Shown piece by piece: positions 41,660 through 55,932 of a stretch of 64,000 nucleotides of DNA (within the stretch, counting starts at the first letter, position 1; every line of letters starts with the position of its first letter). The translations under genes were made by a program, and so were the position numbers. Source of the DNA: Lobosporangium transversale (taxonomy: Eukaryota > Mortierellomycota > Mortierellomycetes > Mortierellales > Mortierellaceae); assembly GCF_002105155.1 (NCBI RefSeq), contig NW_019028983.1, forward strand, positions 584,001-648,000, read 5' to 3'. The notes beneath the pieces are model-generated. The model saw nothing but the letters and a program-made list of their open reading frames with translations, was not told where the DNA came from and ran no database searches.

Positions 41660-42592
41660 AAAAAGGAATGGCGGGCAGAAAAGAAAGTGAGCAGAGTGAA
41701 GCGATCCGTGCGTGTGTGCTATTTGATTGATATTTGAATATGATTTTTTAAATATGAATTGGAAGTGAAATGAATTGATTGAATTGGGATGAATAGAAAT
41801 TGAGTTGGCACGTTAGTATGATTAAGGGCACGAAATAGTACAGGCATGAACAGACAGAAATGCATGGTATGGAATTGTGGAATGGAGGGAAGAAAGATAG
41901 GAGGAACACAACAATGTGGTTTGTCATCCGATAAATAAAAAAAAAATAAAAAAAATAAAAAAAAGAGTGAACGGAAACCCTTTCTACGCCCCAATTTTTC
42001 ATTATACCCGCGCACTCGCTCTTACTCACGCGCCCATGCAGTCAATATTTTTTTTGTTTCTTTTCCTTGCACATTTTTTTTAGTTCTTTGCACTCCCATC
42101 ACAAATTTGATGGAAAAAAGAAAAAGAAAGAAATGAAATGAGATGAAATGAAATAGCAATAAACACCGGGAACACACAGATACACAAACACACGCGCACG
42201 AAATTAGAAAAAAAGTTATACATTAAAAGATAATGGTTATACGACATAATAAGAAAAACAAGCACCTGATTGCTGAAAAAGTTTCTTTTTCTGGGCATCT
42301 GGGCATGTGGGCATGTGCTTGAAAGTGAAACCTGGCCCAAGCAGAGACACACAACAATGCAACACCGACTGAAAATGCATGGTAAAAATAACATTATTTC
42401 AGGTACCAAAAACTCAATGTGTCACTCTTTTTTCTTTTTTGCATTACATCTCTGTTAGCAAGTGTGGAATGGACAAAGAGCCAAAGATCGGATACGTGAA
42501 TGACTGGATGCTTAGGAAAAAGGATATAAATAATTATGAAGAGCAACCAGAATAGCTATTAACCATAGCAGGTATAGATGCAAATAGCTCTC

Positions 42593-42619
42593 ATTCATTC
42601 ATTCATTCATTCATTCAAG
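42593..42619. repeat. (ATTC)n microsatellite
   Basis: Six to seven ATTC units in tandem. Confidence 0.85.
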
Positions 42620-45600
42620 TATGTGTATACAGTAAATAATAAACCGATGTGTTTGTGGAAAAAAAAAAGAGCACTGCCTGAAAGAGTAATATGAATGTCT
42701 GAGGGTAATGGTGGGATGCTGCTTTTTATGAGCTCACAATATGGTTGTGTGACAAGAGGAAAACGGCAGAGAAAAAAGGGTTTTCCTGAGCCAAGTGGGT
42801 CATAGCAGTGCATCAAGCATCGACTCGGAAGTTGGTCATGCACATATTGCATTTTGTGGCACATTCATTGCAATTGCAGTTACAATTACAATTGAATAGA
42901 TTGGCGGGGAACATGAGCAAAAAGTCGTAAACAAATAAAGCAAGTGCATGTAATCTCCCCCACTCCCCACAATCCTTTATCCATTTTTTCATTTTTTGGC
43001 TGGTGTCACTTCTTTGAGACAGAATGTGTGTGAATGTATGGATGTATCTCTGTGTCTGTATGAGGAAACGAGACATTCATTACATACACATGCACAACAT
43101 AAATAAGGTGATCGAACGATCAGACCAAGGTGTATATAAAGAGTTTGATGGGCTGAACGGAAGAAAAGAAGAGCAAGTACCTTTTTGGAAAAGTAAAAAA
43201 GAAAAAGGAAAAATAATAATAATAAAAAAAGACCTTTCAAAAATTGAGGCTAGAGGGTCAGAGATAGAAGAACTAAACTTTGACAGAGAAATTAGAGAAC
43301 CAACCCAAAAGAAGCAAAGAACCAGAGAAGAACAGAAAAAAGAGCAAGTGGAGGAAGATGAAACTGTAAAAAGAGAGATCTCAAAAAAAAAAGAGAGAGG
43401 CCGCGATTTGCATCGATGAAAACAAATCGGCAGGTCTTTCTAAATAATAAACAATACAGTTATATAATATCTAATTATAATAGCTAATCGCATCAGTATG
43501 AAGGAAATAGAAAACATTAAAAAAAAACACGCTTAAAGTTGGCTTTCCTTCTCGGGAATGAATAGAATTGGTACAGGGAACAGAAGCTGAATCAAACGAC
43601 ATACGATAGGGCCTCTTTCTGTAAAAAAAAACTTTTTCTTCGTTTTACTTTCCCAAAGCTTCCCTGGTACCTTTGTCCGTGACAGTTGGTTCAGTTCATG
43701 GTCTGTTTGTTTGTTTTTTTTAGTTTTTTTTTTTTTTTTGCTCTTTTGTTTTTGTTTGTATTGTGGTGGTAGCGGTGTTGACTCTTTGACTCTTATGACG
43801 CTGTGGGGCACTTTGGCGTGCATGAAGGCACTCAGCGTCCACAAAAAAACTACCTTTTTCTTTTTCAATGAAATGCAAAAAGCGATTGAATGGGGGGGAA
43901 TAAGGGGGTATGAACTGCGAAGATGATCATGGTCAATGAGATGCTCCAAATAAAATAATAATAATATATATAATAGTAATAAATGCAACGATAAACAAAA
44001 GATGAAAAAGAATTGTAACAAGCACTAAAATGTAGGGAAAATCCAGAAGACGATTGTGGTGGTGGTCTTGTTTTTTCTCAAAACAGAAACACTCTTACTC
44101 ATTTTCAATCAATGATATCCTTAACCCCCCAGTCTCATAAAACCATACTTCCTGTTCAACTCTAGGCTGTCCCACACTTGGTTGCCCAATGCGATCTTGT
44201 AGGATAAACATTGATAGGCAGATTATGCGAAAGGATAAAATATCAAGAGTCTGCATTTGATTGATGCAAATGATTTTTCTTTACCTTGGCTACTTCACAA
44301 TGTTTGGTCGGAAAGAAGATTGAGCGAGAATAATGATGAATGGACAAATGGACTTTTTTTTTTTTTTTTTTTTTTCTAAGATGGAAGGCAATATGCATTA
44401 AAGGTAAAAAGATTATATAATGTCAGATGAAGATGGTAAGGTCCACAATTATTGGTTCCAAATAAACATGTCCAAATAAAATAAATAACCGCACAAGATC
44501 CCACCAGTGGATCTGACGATGTGGTGTGATGCAGATTATTGCTGACTTGGAGAAGAAAGGGGAGAGAATGAATGCAAACTGCACGAGAAACAACAACAAA
44601 AAAAAAGGAACGATGGAAGCGATTAAGCATCCAATGAAAATGAAACAGTAAAAAAGAGGCATAAAAGGGCGGGAGAGATGCATGCAATGCACGACGAGTC
44701 CAAGTATGACCGAGCGATCACACACACACACACGCACATGCAGTTCAAATGCTACGAGGTCTTCTGCCGTAGTTGCAGGAAGGAAGGTGGGAAGGGAGAA
44801 AGATCACACACACAGGAGGGAACAAAGAAATATAGTTGTCACTAGTTTGGAGTTCATTGAGCCCTTTTTTAATATTTTTGCCAATGTCGTTGTTATTGTT
44901 GACATAGTCGATCATGGTCGCGACCTCTGCGAGTGAAAAGTGCATGTGTCGAGACCAAATTCCAGTCGACGTGATCGAGTAATGTATAAATGAGATGGAC
45001 CATGTTGGATTGGCATATGCCCATTCAATTGAGTAACGAGTGCTCTTTAATATTTTGTGCTTTGGGCAGTGCGATGGAGAACAACGAATGGGGGAGAATA
45101 AGATGTACGAAAGAAGGAGGGACGTGCAACAACACAGACAGGCATGATAGGGGTGTTTCTGTGTATGATGTGGATGATGGAAGACGCTTTTTTTTTTTTT
45201 TTTTTTTTGGCGGGTAAATACCAAATGTAATAGAATACATCAAATTGAAAAATCACAAAAACATCGTGAATTTAAACAAGGATAAAACATGATCCCCTGG
45301 ATAAGCATGGAAGGACTGGCTTCGACGGTATTTACAGTTAAAGTTAACTAGCCTACCTTACTCTTTACTTGAAGAACAATCGAGACAGTGTTCAAAAGTC
45401 TCAATAGTGTGATGACGGGGGCCTTGATGAGGTATGAGGTCCAAAGCACGGGATTAACGCGACTGCATACAAAATTTGGATCACGGATGGAAATGGGGTC
45501 AATAATTAAATAAAAAAAAAATATAAAATTAAAATTATAAGTTTATGAAATAAATAATTGTGAATGAACGATTGAATAAATGAGTAAAGGATGAAAGAAT

Positions 45601-45851
45601 GTAAATGAGAAGGGTGAATGTGTGAATCCCGATCGTGAATGGACTAATCAACGTCGAGGACCAAGTGAGGACGAGTTATAAGAGTGTAAGTATTTGATCC
45701 GCTGCAGTGATTGCTAGCAAGTTGTGCTGGACAAGCAAGTGATTGTACACGGTATTTGTTGCAGACAAGAGATTAGAAAAAAAAAAAAAAAAAAAAAAAA
45801 AGTAGGAATTTACTTGAGGTAGTGCCAGTGACGAAGAATAGAATGAACAAT

Positions 45852-46034
45852 AAAAAGAAGGGGGGGGGGGGAGAGGAAGGGAAAGAAAGGAGAGAGAAAT
45901 AAGGAAAGAGTAAAAGAAAAGAAAGGTGGAAAGATAGAGCAGGGGAGAGAAAGAGGGAATAGAAAGATGGGAGCAAGAAAGAGAACAAAAAGAAGGAAAG
46001 AAGGAATACCAAACAGAAAAAAAGAAAAGAAAAA
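45852..46034. repeat. 183-bp purine-rich tract
   Basis: Almost only A and G on the plus strand, including an 11- to 13-G run near 45859-45871 and many GAAAG/GAGAG units. Such mirror-like purine tracts can form triplex DNA. Confidence 0.8.
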
Positions 46035-46606
46035 GCGCTGTTGGGAACAACGCTCCGACCAGAAGAGGGACGCGGACTCTGTGGGGAACACTGCAAACCA
46101 TATCTACATCCTGCTCGGGCTTTCATCACCAGCTCGTTGCTGCTTCGCTATTTGCTTCCCGAATTGATGACAGAGCCAAGAGCATCGATGATGATAAAGG
46201 TCGAACAAATAAACCAAATGAAAACGAAGGTTCATTATACAAAAATTATGATTATGATATAAAATATTGAATAAATAAAATAAAATAAAACAAAGTAAGT
46301 AATAACATTTTTACATTAATAGGTAAAATAAAGTATTTCAAAAGTAAAGAAAAATTGCCGGTTCGAAAGGAGAGAGGATGGAACAACAGCAAATAACTAT
46401 GCTCTTTTTTTGCGCAGGGTGACAAAACGGCTCTTGGCACGAGATGCTTGATCTACCAATGCACCCTGTTTGTTTGAATAGGCTGAATAGCTCTTCTTAT
46501 GAGAAAAGAAAAGAGAGATGTAACTTCGTTTACGGTTCATCAGGATGGTGCGACGTGAGGTCCTATTAAACATATTAAACATTCAATGAAGGTAAATGAT
46601 GTACGA

Positions 46607-46641
<35 letters not shown>

Positions 46642-49600
46642 CGCCCTTTGTTCATTTTTTGCCCATCGTGCGCCTGTGCGTGTCAATTATCATATCCGGC
46701 TCTCAGCTCAGCTGTGTGGGTGAAGGAAAAGGGCTCGCTGCTTCATTATGTCAACCAAACAAGGGATGAGTTACGGACCTTGGCCGGCCTTATTTGAAGC
46801 AGGGTATAAAAGCGAACTGATTTTTTATTTTTTATCGACCTTTTTGAATTCGTCCATGCCAACAATCTCTCCATTTGCTCCGCTCGTGACCTTTCACTCT
46901 CAAGCTTTGCTCAGATAACACTGAGAATCAAACAAACATTAAGATGCACAAGAAAAAAAAAGGCGGGACTCTTTTTTTTCTTCTGTTGTTGCGCGGTAGA
47001 AGGCATAAGGGCAAGGTAAACAGAGAGACCTGCATGGTACTCATTAATAACGTTAAAATACATTCATTTGTTTATTGCTCTTTCTTCATCGAGTAAATTG
47101 AGTAGATCGTCCAATTCAATTTGGAGAACCTGTCATAGTCCTATCATGGGCCCTCGGTGATTTGCCAACAAACATCGAAGAAAAGAAAAACTTTCTTATT
47201 CTATCCATAACCATCGAAAGATGGCCAAACAAAGAAGAAAAAAAAGAGCTACCTTGTCTCGCTATCCTCCCGTTTTTCTTGTTTTGTTCTCCGGCCCCGG
47301 TGATTATTACATTATTTTCGAATAAAATGCACCTCCTTTGTTTATAAGATTTAGACGACAAGTAAACCAAAAACATAAACCAAATGCCCAACAATACCTT
47401 TTATAATCTTCTTTCGCTTAATCTGCGTGTAAAATGTGAATGCATTTGTGCGTATTGTTTATGCAATGCATGTACATGTAGTTATTTACTCAAAAAAAAA
47501 AAAAAAAAAAAAAAAAACCTTCGTATATGACTCGGCTACATAGACTTCATTCTCTTGCGTTGCCATTCCGTGTGATTGACTTTCACGGACGGTATAGTAT
47601 TATTAAATAGCACTGTAAATATAGTATAGAATATTGGAAGAATATAAATTGGATTCATTTAGAACAACGGACTGTTGTTGTAGGAACTTTCATTGGTCAT
47701 GACTAAATGTTTTACGACAGAAAGCGTATCGCAAAAATATTTATACATGTATGCATCAACGTTCCTGAACTCAAGCTCCTTGTTCATTCATTAGCCCTTA
47801 GTTTGTTTTTTTTTGCTTTTTTTTCTCACAATCTCTTTAACATTTCCCCCAAACCAGCTCCAAAAGATCATGTATCCTTGTCATCGTATCTATAGTGCGC
47901 TTGGTTGTCGATGCCGATGCTCATGCTCACCTCGCATCCTTCTCCTCTCTCTTCCCCCTCATTATATATATGGGCTTTATTTTTTTTTTTTTTACTTTTT
48001 TATTTTTTTATACTAGTCTACTATTCTCACTCCCATTTTTTTTATTTTATTTTTTATGGTCATGCAGACTTCACTTTAGCAAGCATTGCTTTTGGTAAGC
48101 GAGTCCATGTGCATTCCCTCCTTTTCGATCTCCCTGCTTTCTTTTTTCCTTTTTTCCTTAACCATAACCTGCGGCATTTAGGAAGATCTCAAAAGGCTTT
48201 GAATGACCATTGCTACTAAATGTTCCTATCACACAGATTCACCCAGAATTCATACTAAAATAACTTATTTTTTTTTTTTACTCCGCTGGCCGTTACTATG
48301 ATTCATGCCTATCTTAGTTTTTTTGCAACCACCCCGCATCATATCACATTACATTACATCTGTCATATACTGCATTCTGTATTCTGTATTCTGTATTCTG
48401 TATATTTTTGCCAGCAAGGATCGGTTCCTCGTATCAATTGTATTATATTCTAGAGGAGAAAAGGGATGGGGTTCACCAGTTTAGCTGCGGTAGGTTTATG
48501 AAAGACAAGATAAGATGCTTCCCAACATTGAAATTCATCTGTTCATTCATTCTTTAACATGTTCATACACTACGATACTGCACTGTCTGCTCACTAATGA
48601 AACGCCACAAATAATGATTATATAAAAAAGAATTGTTTTTGTTAATGTGTTAATTTGAATAAATGAGCTGCAAAATGACTCTTTTTTTTTTTTTTTATTT
48701 TTTTTTTTACATTTTTCAAAGACATTGTGTTAATTATTATTATATATATACATGTACTTTCTTTATTTCTTTGTACGCCCAAGAAATGAAATGGACCCTT
48801 GCTCATTGTGTGTTAAATCCTTTTATATAATAATATTATTATATAATATATACTATTATTGCTATTATTGCTATTATATATATATCAATGTGTTGTTATT
48901 ATTTTTCACGGGATAGGATGGATGGGTGGGGGACAAGTGCTCCTGTAATATTGTCGTTATTAACAGGTATTGGGGGTGGACCCCCCCCGAAATTTCCAAA
49001 ATGCACTGGTTATTCAATGAATAATATTATAATATATACATGAACATATAATTTTATTGTCATAACCATTTACCACACGACCATAATCACACTCTCATCC
49101 ACATTCAAACATGGATTTTTTTTTTTTTACTCCTGTGTGAAGAAGGATTTCTATTTGATTATTCATCCCTCTTTCTATCTTCCTCCTCCTCTTCTCCTTC
49201 ACTCCAACCTATCTAATCTATTTGCTCGTTGTTTGTTTCCCTTTTTTTCTTTTTTCTTTTTTCTTTCTCTTTAAGGAAGTGAAGAGGTTTAATTTGATTG
49301 TGACTCCTCAAGACGGCGTGTTGGTAATGGATGCGGAATAGATCAGCAATTGTCTTTTTATTATTACATGTATATATATAATATTATATCATTTATATAC
49401 AATGTCTTGTACGACAATGCTCGGTAATCAAGCCTTGACCTGACTTTTTGGAAGTTTGAACGGAAAAAGGAGAAAAGAAATTGACCAAAAAAAGGAGAGT
49501 ATATATATATATACATGTATACAGTATCTAACGCAGAGAGGAAGAACACATGAAAGAGCAAAGACAAAGTTAGGTAGTGCAGCACAGACTATCATTTTAC

Positions 49601-50626
49601 TTTTTTTTTTTTTTTTTTTTTTTTACGTTTTTCATACTCAGAAAGGGGTTAACCACATTTTTTGTGCCGTTTTATTGTTAGGCCAGAATCTTGATTATAC
49701 ATTATTCATACAAGATGGGACTAGGAACAAAGGAGGTGATTTTCTTTATCTCCTTTTCTTTCGGGGATCGGAATGTCGTACATTTGACTTGAATCTTTTA
49801 ATCATAATCGTATCATCTCTGTCGATATGGAGGGGGGTTTTTTTTTTTTGCAATTGTTCTGTAAACATTTACTCGATATTATCAACAAATATATATAAAA
49901 TAACATCGATCCTATGAAGAACGCTTTTGTTGTTATTGTTATCGTTATTTTTATTTTATTTTTTCTTTTATCAGTAAATCTTTTTTCGTATCGATTATTA
50001 ACTTCTTGATCCTGAAATGATTAATTATTAAAAAAAAAAAAAAAAAAAAAGCAAAGTTATAAAAAGAAAAAGTAAAAAGAGCAAGAAAAGTAAAAGGTAA
50101 AAAAGAAGAAAAAAAAGAAAGAAAATAAGTAAGGTTCACTAGTGTTCTGCAAAAGAAATACGGAAAAAAGAAAAAAGGAAAAAAAAAAAAACAAAGCAGA
50201 AGAGATGCATTTTACTTTTGGTTTATTGTTGTACAATATGAATGTGGTGTTATATTCTTCCCATGACGCTGTCTGTGGTTACAAATCCAAAGAACATTCG
50301 ACTGAGTGCTCTTGTTCGCCCTCCTCCTCTTGCTCTCACTTTTCCTTCTTTGCAATCGATCTTTTTTTTTCTTTTTTTTTTTTTTTTTTGAACTTACTGT
50401 GTATAAACTGACCTATAATAAACTAAATGTCAACTGTTCTTGTTTTTCATTACACAAAACAACTTTGTTTGCAATGCTAGAGTCAGAAAAAAAAAAAGTA
50501 ATAATAAAGCCGTAACATCTGCAGCCTAGATCTTCATGTTATCATAGACGGTAACTATCGATCTATGCATTCCAATCCATCGATCAATCGTGCCTGTCAA
50601 TGATCAACGATATGAATTGGCTCTCT

Positions 50627-50668
<42 letters not shown>

Positions 50669-51394
50669 GTCTGTGAGACCAGGATATTTCAGAGGTAATG
50701 CTCGCCTTACATGAAGCAAAAAAAGAAAAAAAAAAAATACTTATTTATTTCTTTTGAATATTTGCATATGACGCTTTAAAGTTTGTTTCTTTTACAAATA
50801 GATAAAGTCGGAAAAGAAAGAAAAAAAGATAAAAAGAAAGAATATGTATTGTTCACGTTGTCAACTTAAATTGTACTTTGCTTACCACAGGACAACTACC
50901 CATCTGATTTTATCAAAAAGATCGGTGTCTGGTTATGTATTGCAATAAGAAATAAAAAAACCACAAATCTTCCTCAATGGCATCTTTTATTTTTTTCCTT
51001 CCATTGCTCTTGTACGATACTTATACTTCATGAATACTAAAACGCTTTGTACAATGTGTTTTTTGTTTTGATTTTACTACAGTAATCCTTGCAGACGTCT
51101 ATCACGCATCGTTGTGAAATCTGTCCAATCAAACGCGTCCATTTGATACGACCATAACGTGGTAAAACATGGCAAATACCAATTTTGTTATCTCTCCCCC
51201 CTCTTCCCTCAATCTCTTCTTTCGCGTCTTGGATCGCAAATTCGTTCTATCATGTCAAGATCGTACTAACTGATAGATAAAGAAAGGAAATTCATTCTAG
51301 TCAAAAGTAATAAAAAGAGCAGATTTGAAAATCGAGGGATGAGGAAGATGAGGAATCGTCAGAGCAAGAAGATTTATACTGAGCAAATAAGTAC

Positions 51395-51446
51395 CTTTTC
51401 TTTTCTTTTCTTTTCTTTTCTTTTCTTTTCTTTTCTTTTCTTTTTT
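51395..51446. repeat. (CTTTT)n microsatellite
   Basis: About ten CTTTT units followed by a T-run. Confidence 0.9.
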
Positions 51447-52959
51447 GCTCATGAGTTTTTTTTTAAAAAAAAAAAAAAAAGATTATGATTTATATATATA
51501 GTATCTCTATAGCACGACAGAGCGGTCTCTTTCTTCTTTTATTAGTAGTTGTGACATGACACATCATTATCATTATCATCATGATGAGCACATTGAGAGG
51601 AAGTTCTGGAACTTTTTTTTTTTTTTTTTTTTTTTTCGACCTTTCAAGTTTGTATGGACCCTGTAACAGCTTCTAAACATCAAGCACAAGAATGAGTCGA
51701 TGTACGCCATAGACTCTTCTTTCTTCCTTCCCATCTCGTTGGATTATGGATTATGGACATATAGGTGTGAATGGATGTGTGCGTGTGTATGTGTAAATGC
51801 ATGAATGTGAGAGACCTTTTCCAACATTTCCATGCACAATTGCACATGGTGGCGTATTCAAGCGAGAGGTTCAAGGCACAGCGATTCAAAAAGCATATTT
51901 GACAGCATTGCACCATTGGACACAATACATTTTATTTGGCTCTTCACCTCTTTCCCTTCTTTCCCCCCTCACCTTTCTTTTGTCTCACTTTCCCAGTAAA
52001 ACACGAAAAAAAAAAAAAATTCATCCATCCCATCACAACTAATCCTCATCCTTATCCTCATTCTCAGCTTCATCCTCCTTCCTTCCTTCCTTTCTTCACA
52101 ACTTTTTCTGTTTCTTCCACCTTATTTTTTTATTTTTTTTTTTTAATAATAATAAAAAAACAGTAATTTCATTAATAAAAAAGCCTCACATTGTTTTTTT
52201 TTCCACGATGGCTACAGTACACAAAGTAAAGAGATATTCTAGTTTATCCTCTTGAATATACTACAGGACCAGGACGACTATGACTAGGATTAGAACCAGG
52301 AACAGAATCAGGAAAACCGGGAACGCACATAGCACAGCCATATAACTCCCACATTCGTTCGCGTTACTTCACCTTCCTCCTTTTCCCTTTCCAAGGTGCA
52401 GCAGTTTGAGATTGTTGGTATCGAAGTGGAGCACAACAGCAATACCAACAACAGCTGAACAACTTGGCAGTTACAATCGTAATTTTTTGAATTGTTCATT
52501 CATTCATTCATTAACCTTTTTTTTTTTTTTTTTTTTTTTTTTGACGTGTGTTTATAATAGGGACGAGAGTCATTGACACAATCAGAAACAGCTAGACTGT
52601 CAACATTTCTTTCGGAATGTCTACTTGTAGGAACTCTAAAGGTACAACTTTTTTTTTTTTTTTTTTTTTTTTTTATAAAAAAAAACCCCCCAAATTTAGA
52701 ACCGACGCCAGAACCACAAAATAAAAAGAAAGAAAGAAACAGGAGGAACAGGAGGGACAGGAGGGACAGGAGGAGCAGGAGGAACAAGAGCAGGACCCAG
52801 GGGCCAGGACACAGCCGGATATAGTCGGAAGATCATAAAAAGCCTGGGCCTGGCACTTGCATTGCATGTGTACATTTCGGCATATCTTGTGAACTCATAA
52901 TTTTTTTTTTTTTTTTAATGTAATGGTCATGGATTACCACGTTGACTCATGAACACTCA

Positions 52960-53044
52960 ACAGCAGCGACAGGAGCGACAGCAACAACAGCAACAACAGC
53001 AACAACAACAACAACAAAAAAAAAAAAAAAAAAAAAAAAAAAAA
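52960..53044. repeat. (CAA/CAG)n repeat running into an A-tract
   Basis: CAGCAACAACAG-type repeats are followed by about 28 A. No supporting coding context was found for the Gln or Leu runs it would encode. Confidence 0.8.
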
Positions 53045-53684
53045 GCCGGTGAATGCGTCACGAAGATAATTAAATGCAAAGTAAAGCCAAAAAAGAATGA
53101 AAAGAAGGAACAAGGAGCATGCGACCCATTGGCGATTTTTTTTTTTAAAAAAAGCATATTCTAATTTGCGTGGCGCCATGCTATATTTCACTTTAATAAA
53201 TGGGAATGGTCTTTGTTTTCCGTCATATGCATAGGGATTTTACTATTTTGAAGTATATCTGCGTGGACGTGAGGAACTTCTCCTTCATGTTTATAACGAT
53301 ATCAAACCCCCTTCCAATGGCTCCATCACTCAACCCAATTCTATGTCTCTTGCAAAATCAAGGTAAAGGAGGAGATATTTCCTCGTTTGATGCACCACCG
53401 GATCAAAAATCACTCATACATTTATACACACACAAAAAAGAAAAAATCATGCGTGTGATGATGATGCCTTTTTATCCGGTCTAGGCTAACACTTGACCCA
53501 ATGTTGACATGATTTGTCTTGCCAAATCAATAGGCCAACCAACATCTTATCCACAAGGACATTGCGTTCGTACGTCATTTTCATCCATCTTTATTTGTTT
53601 TAGCCACGTGGATTGGAGAAGCTTAATCTTTTTTTTTTTTTTTTTTTTTTTGACTCATGCATGAAAAATGGTTTTTTTTTGTAG

Positions 53685-54722
53685 ACTGAAACTCAGCACT
53701 CCAAGACCGACCCCACCACCACTCAGCCCAATTGATTCCGAGCTCGAGAAGGATGAGTCGCGTGCAACGTTTCTCATTGCAGGTTATCCTCGGTATAAGT
53801 GTCCTTATGTCTGGGTAAGTCTTTTTGTTTTTGTTTTGTTCTTGCTATCACTTTCCTCTTTATTCCTCCTATTTCCCCACTCTTGCAGAATATTAGTAAC
53901 AATAAACATCACCATAGAGGATTAATCATCATCAATACACCTTTATTTTCAAATATTTTGCATAAACTCAAAGCTTCGATCGGATCATAAGCGACTCCTT
54001 CAGACAAACAGCGACCAGAAAGTGGAGGCGAACGATCCATTGAAACTTACAACAATCTCAGCATGGCGCACTGATGGTATGTGTAATAAAGTATAAGCTA
54101 ATCTTGGAGATCGAGATATATCGTATCACAAATAGCTAAAGGCTTTCTGTCTCCCCTAAATATCCAATCCCCTCCCCCCCCTTTTTTTTTTTTTTATTTT
54201 TATTTTTTATTTTTTATTTTTTATTTGATAGATGTGAGGCTTTGGGATATTATGGCAGAAATTATTGAACTAACAGTGCCACTTTCGCCTATCAATCCGT
54301 TCCGGATCAACATTGCATACTTTGATACACTGCCTCTGGAGGAGTGCGTAGTCGCAACAGGAGCCATGATGGAATTTCTGCAGCGGGTGTACATGAAAGA
54401 TACACCGTATACTGATGCAGGTACGTGATAGATTGCTTATAACACCCGTTATTTTATTTTATTTTATTTTTACAGAACCATTAAGACAACGAGCTTAAAG
54501 GAAGGAAAAATAAAAAAAAGTCTGACCAATTTTTTTTTTTTTTTTTTACTTCTTTTTATTACACCGATATCAGTTTATGCGGATATTAAGCATTTACAAA
54601 AACTGCATTTTGCTCTATACGATGAGCTTCATTCATTCCTCACAGAGCGTCAGGCAGCACAAGCTGGCGCAGGCGGTGGCTTTGGAAACGGGCAGGTAGC
54701 AGTGGAAGCAGCAATGAATTAG
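53685..54722 (+). CDS. unidentified multi-exon gene, 5' end unresolved
   Basis: Four 3' exons chain in phase: 53685..53814, 53974..54076, 54232..54420 and 54574..54722 (stop TAG). The first visible exon starts one base before a codon, so at least one upstream exon is missing from this model. The protein reads FLIAGYPRYKCPYVW, LRSDHKRLLQ, LKLTTISAWRTDD, VRLWDIMAEIIELTVPLS, FRINIAYFDTLPLEECVVAT, MMEFLQRVYMKDTPYTDA and LHFALYDELHSFLTERQ. The alternating hydrophobic/aromatic pattern and four in-phase junctions argue strongly for a real gene. I do not recognise the family. The order of a CP-x-hydrophobic strand, an S-A-W-x-x-D segment and an FxIxIxYFD strand is only loosely like SAP18-type ubiquitin folds, and I do not claim that. 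Confidence 0.7.
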
Positions 54723-55132
54723 AAGAGTAGGAAAGAAAAAAGAAAGGAAAAATACAGAGTTAAAGGAATATTTATAGAGAGAGATAGAGAGAGGAAAAAC
54801 GGATTATGTAAATCAGCTTTTTGTGGTAGAACATGACAGGGAATATCTCCCCTTTTCTAAATACTTTCTTTTTTTTTTTTTTTTTTTTTTTTTTTCAATC
54901 TTCATCTTTTCCTATGGTCCATACTCTATATTATTCTTCGCTGTCCTCTCCGATCCTGTCCGATTTACAAAAACCTGTATAATATACCATCCTTAAGACA
55001 ATAAAATAAAATAAAATAATATAAAAAACGAAGCTAAAGTGAGTAGCATGATCATTTGATCCGCTTTATTTATTATAAAAGTAAAAAATATACTGTATTT
55101 ATATTCTACATTTTTTTTTTTTTTTTTTTTTT
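54723..55132. other. intergenic between convergent genes
   Basis: It holds two T-tracts (about 54868-54895 and 55111-55134) and ATAAA-type signals. No gene recognised. Confidence 0.6.
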
Positions 55133-55898
55133 TTACATTCCTGCATCATTATACAGTTTTCGAAGATCGTCTGTACCACATCGCATCAAGGTCACTGGAC
55201 ACCGTCCATGGTCTTCGACTTGTTTGTAGGCGCAAGGGTAGCAATACACATAACCTGAAGATAAAGCCGTGGGGTTCGTAATACTCTTCAAGCAAATCGG
55301 ACAAATCTTGGGTTCTCTTGGAAGTGGGATGCCATCAGGATGAGGTTTGATCCGGTCAGGCGGAGGAACCTCTGCAGAGTCACCTGCAGCGGAGGCCTTT
55401 CGATAGTAATCCGATTGGTACCACCATTCCAAGAACTTGAAAAAGAAAATCGACATTGGTAAAAGAACCTTGAGGAAATCAAGTGATCCGGATAGTATAC
55501 CAAGAACACTGTTCTGAATAGTTTCTGGCCATGAGCTTGAAGGTCTCCTAGGTGCACTCTTTGCCTTTTGTTGGATCTGGCGCTATATATTATTATATAT
55601 CATTGGCATATCACATGATGTTAAACAAAACAGACATCGGCTCATCATTGCGATCATTAAAGGCAAGAAGGAGAAAAGAAAATAAAAAAGTAATGGACAT
55701 CTTACATAATCAGCGGCGCTCATGCGTTTGACTTCAATTCCAATAAGACGAAGCCATGGAGAATAGAATGGTGTTTTGTTATACAGGTATCCAATGTAAT
55801 GAACGAGGATTGATAGTTGATACAGGGCATTCACATATGGATATCCCTTCTTGAAGATCTTTATTGCCATTGCCTTTGATCTCACTGCCAATGATTGC

Positions 55899-55932
<34 letters not shown>

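Larger units (their letters stand above)
41660..53684. other. 12-kb region without a recognisable gene
   Basis: Both strands were read. Open frames are short and mostly come from A/T, GA/CT or simple repeats, and none shows a domain, a conserved motif or a convincing intron-exon chain. The first kilobases are the upstream side of the HSF gene. The region holds many T- or A-tracts (for example about 46609-46641 and 50631-50665), a long purine run, simple repeats at 42593-42619, and AT-rich dinucleotide patches near 48740-48890. It may contain non-coding RNA, long untranslated leaders or the unresolved 5' exons of the gene at 53685. No tRNA or rRNA was recognised. Confidence 0.5.

Noticed and set aside
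43024..43419. 131-codon Lys/Glu-rich plus-strand frame
   Set aside because: It comes from a purine-rich stretch, has no domain, start context or exon partner.
45400..45470. Possible C/D-box snoRNA (GTGATGA-like start)
   Set aside because: No D box or terminal stem was found at a suitable distance.
46397..46582. Short basic minus-strand frame that could resemble a small ribosomal or mitochondrial protein
   Set aside because: No recognisable motif and only 61 codons; not enough to call a gene.
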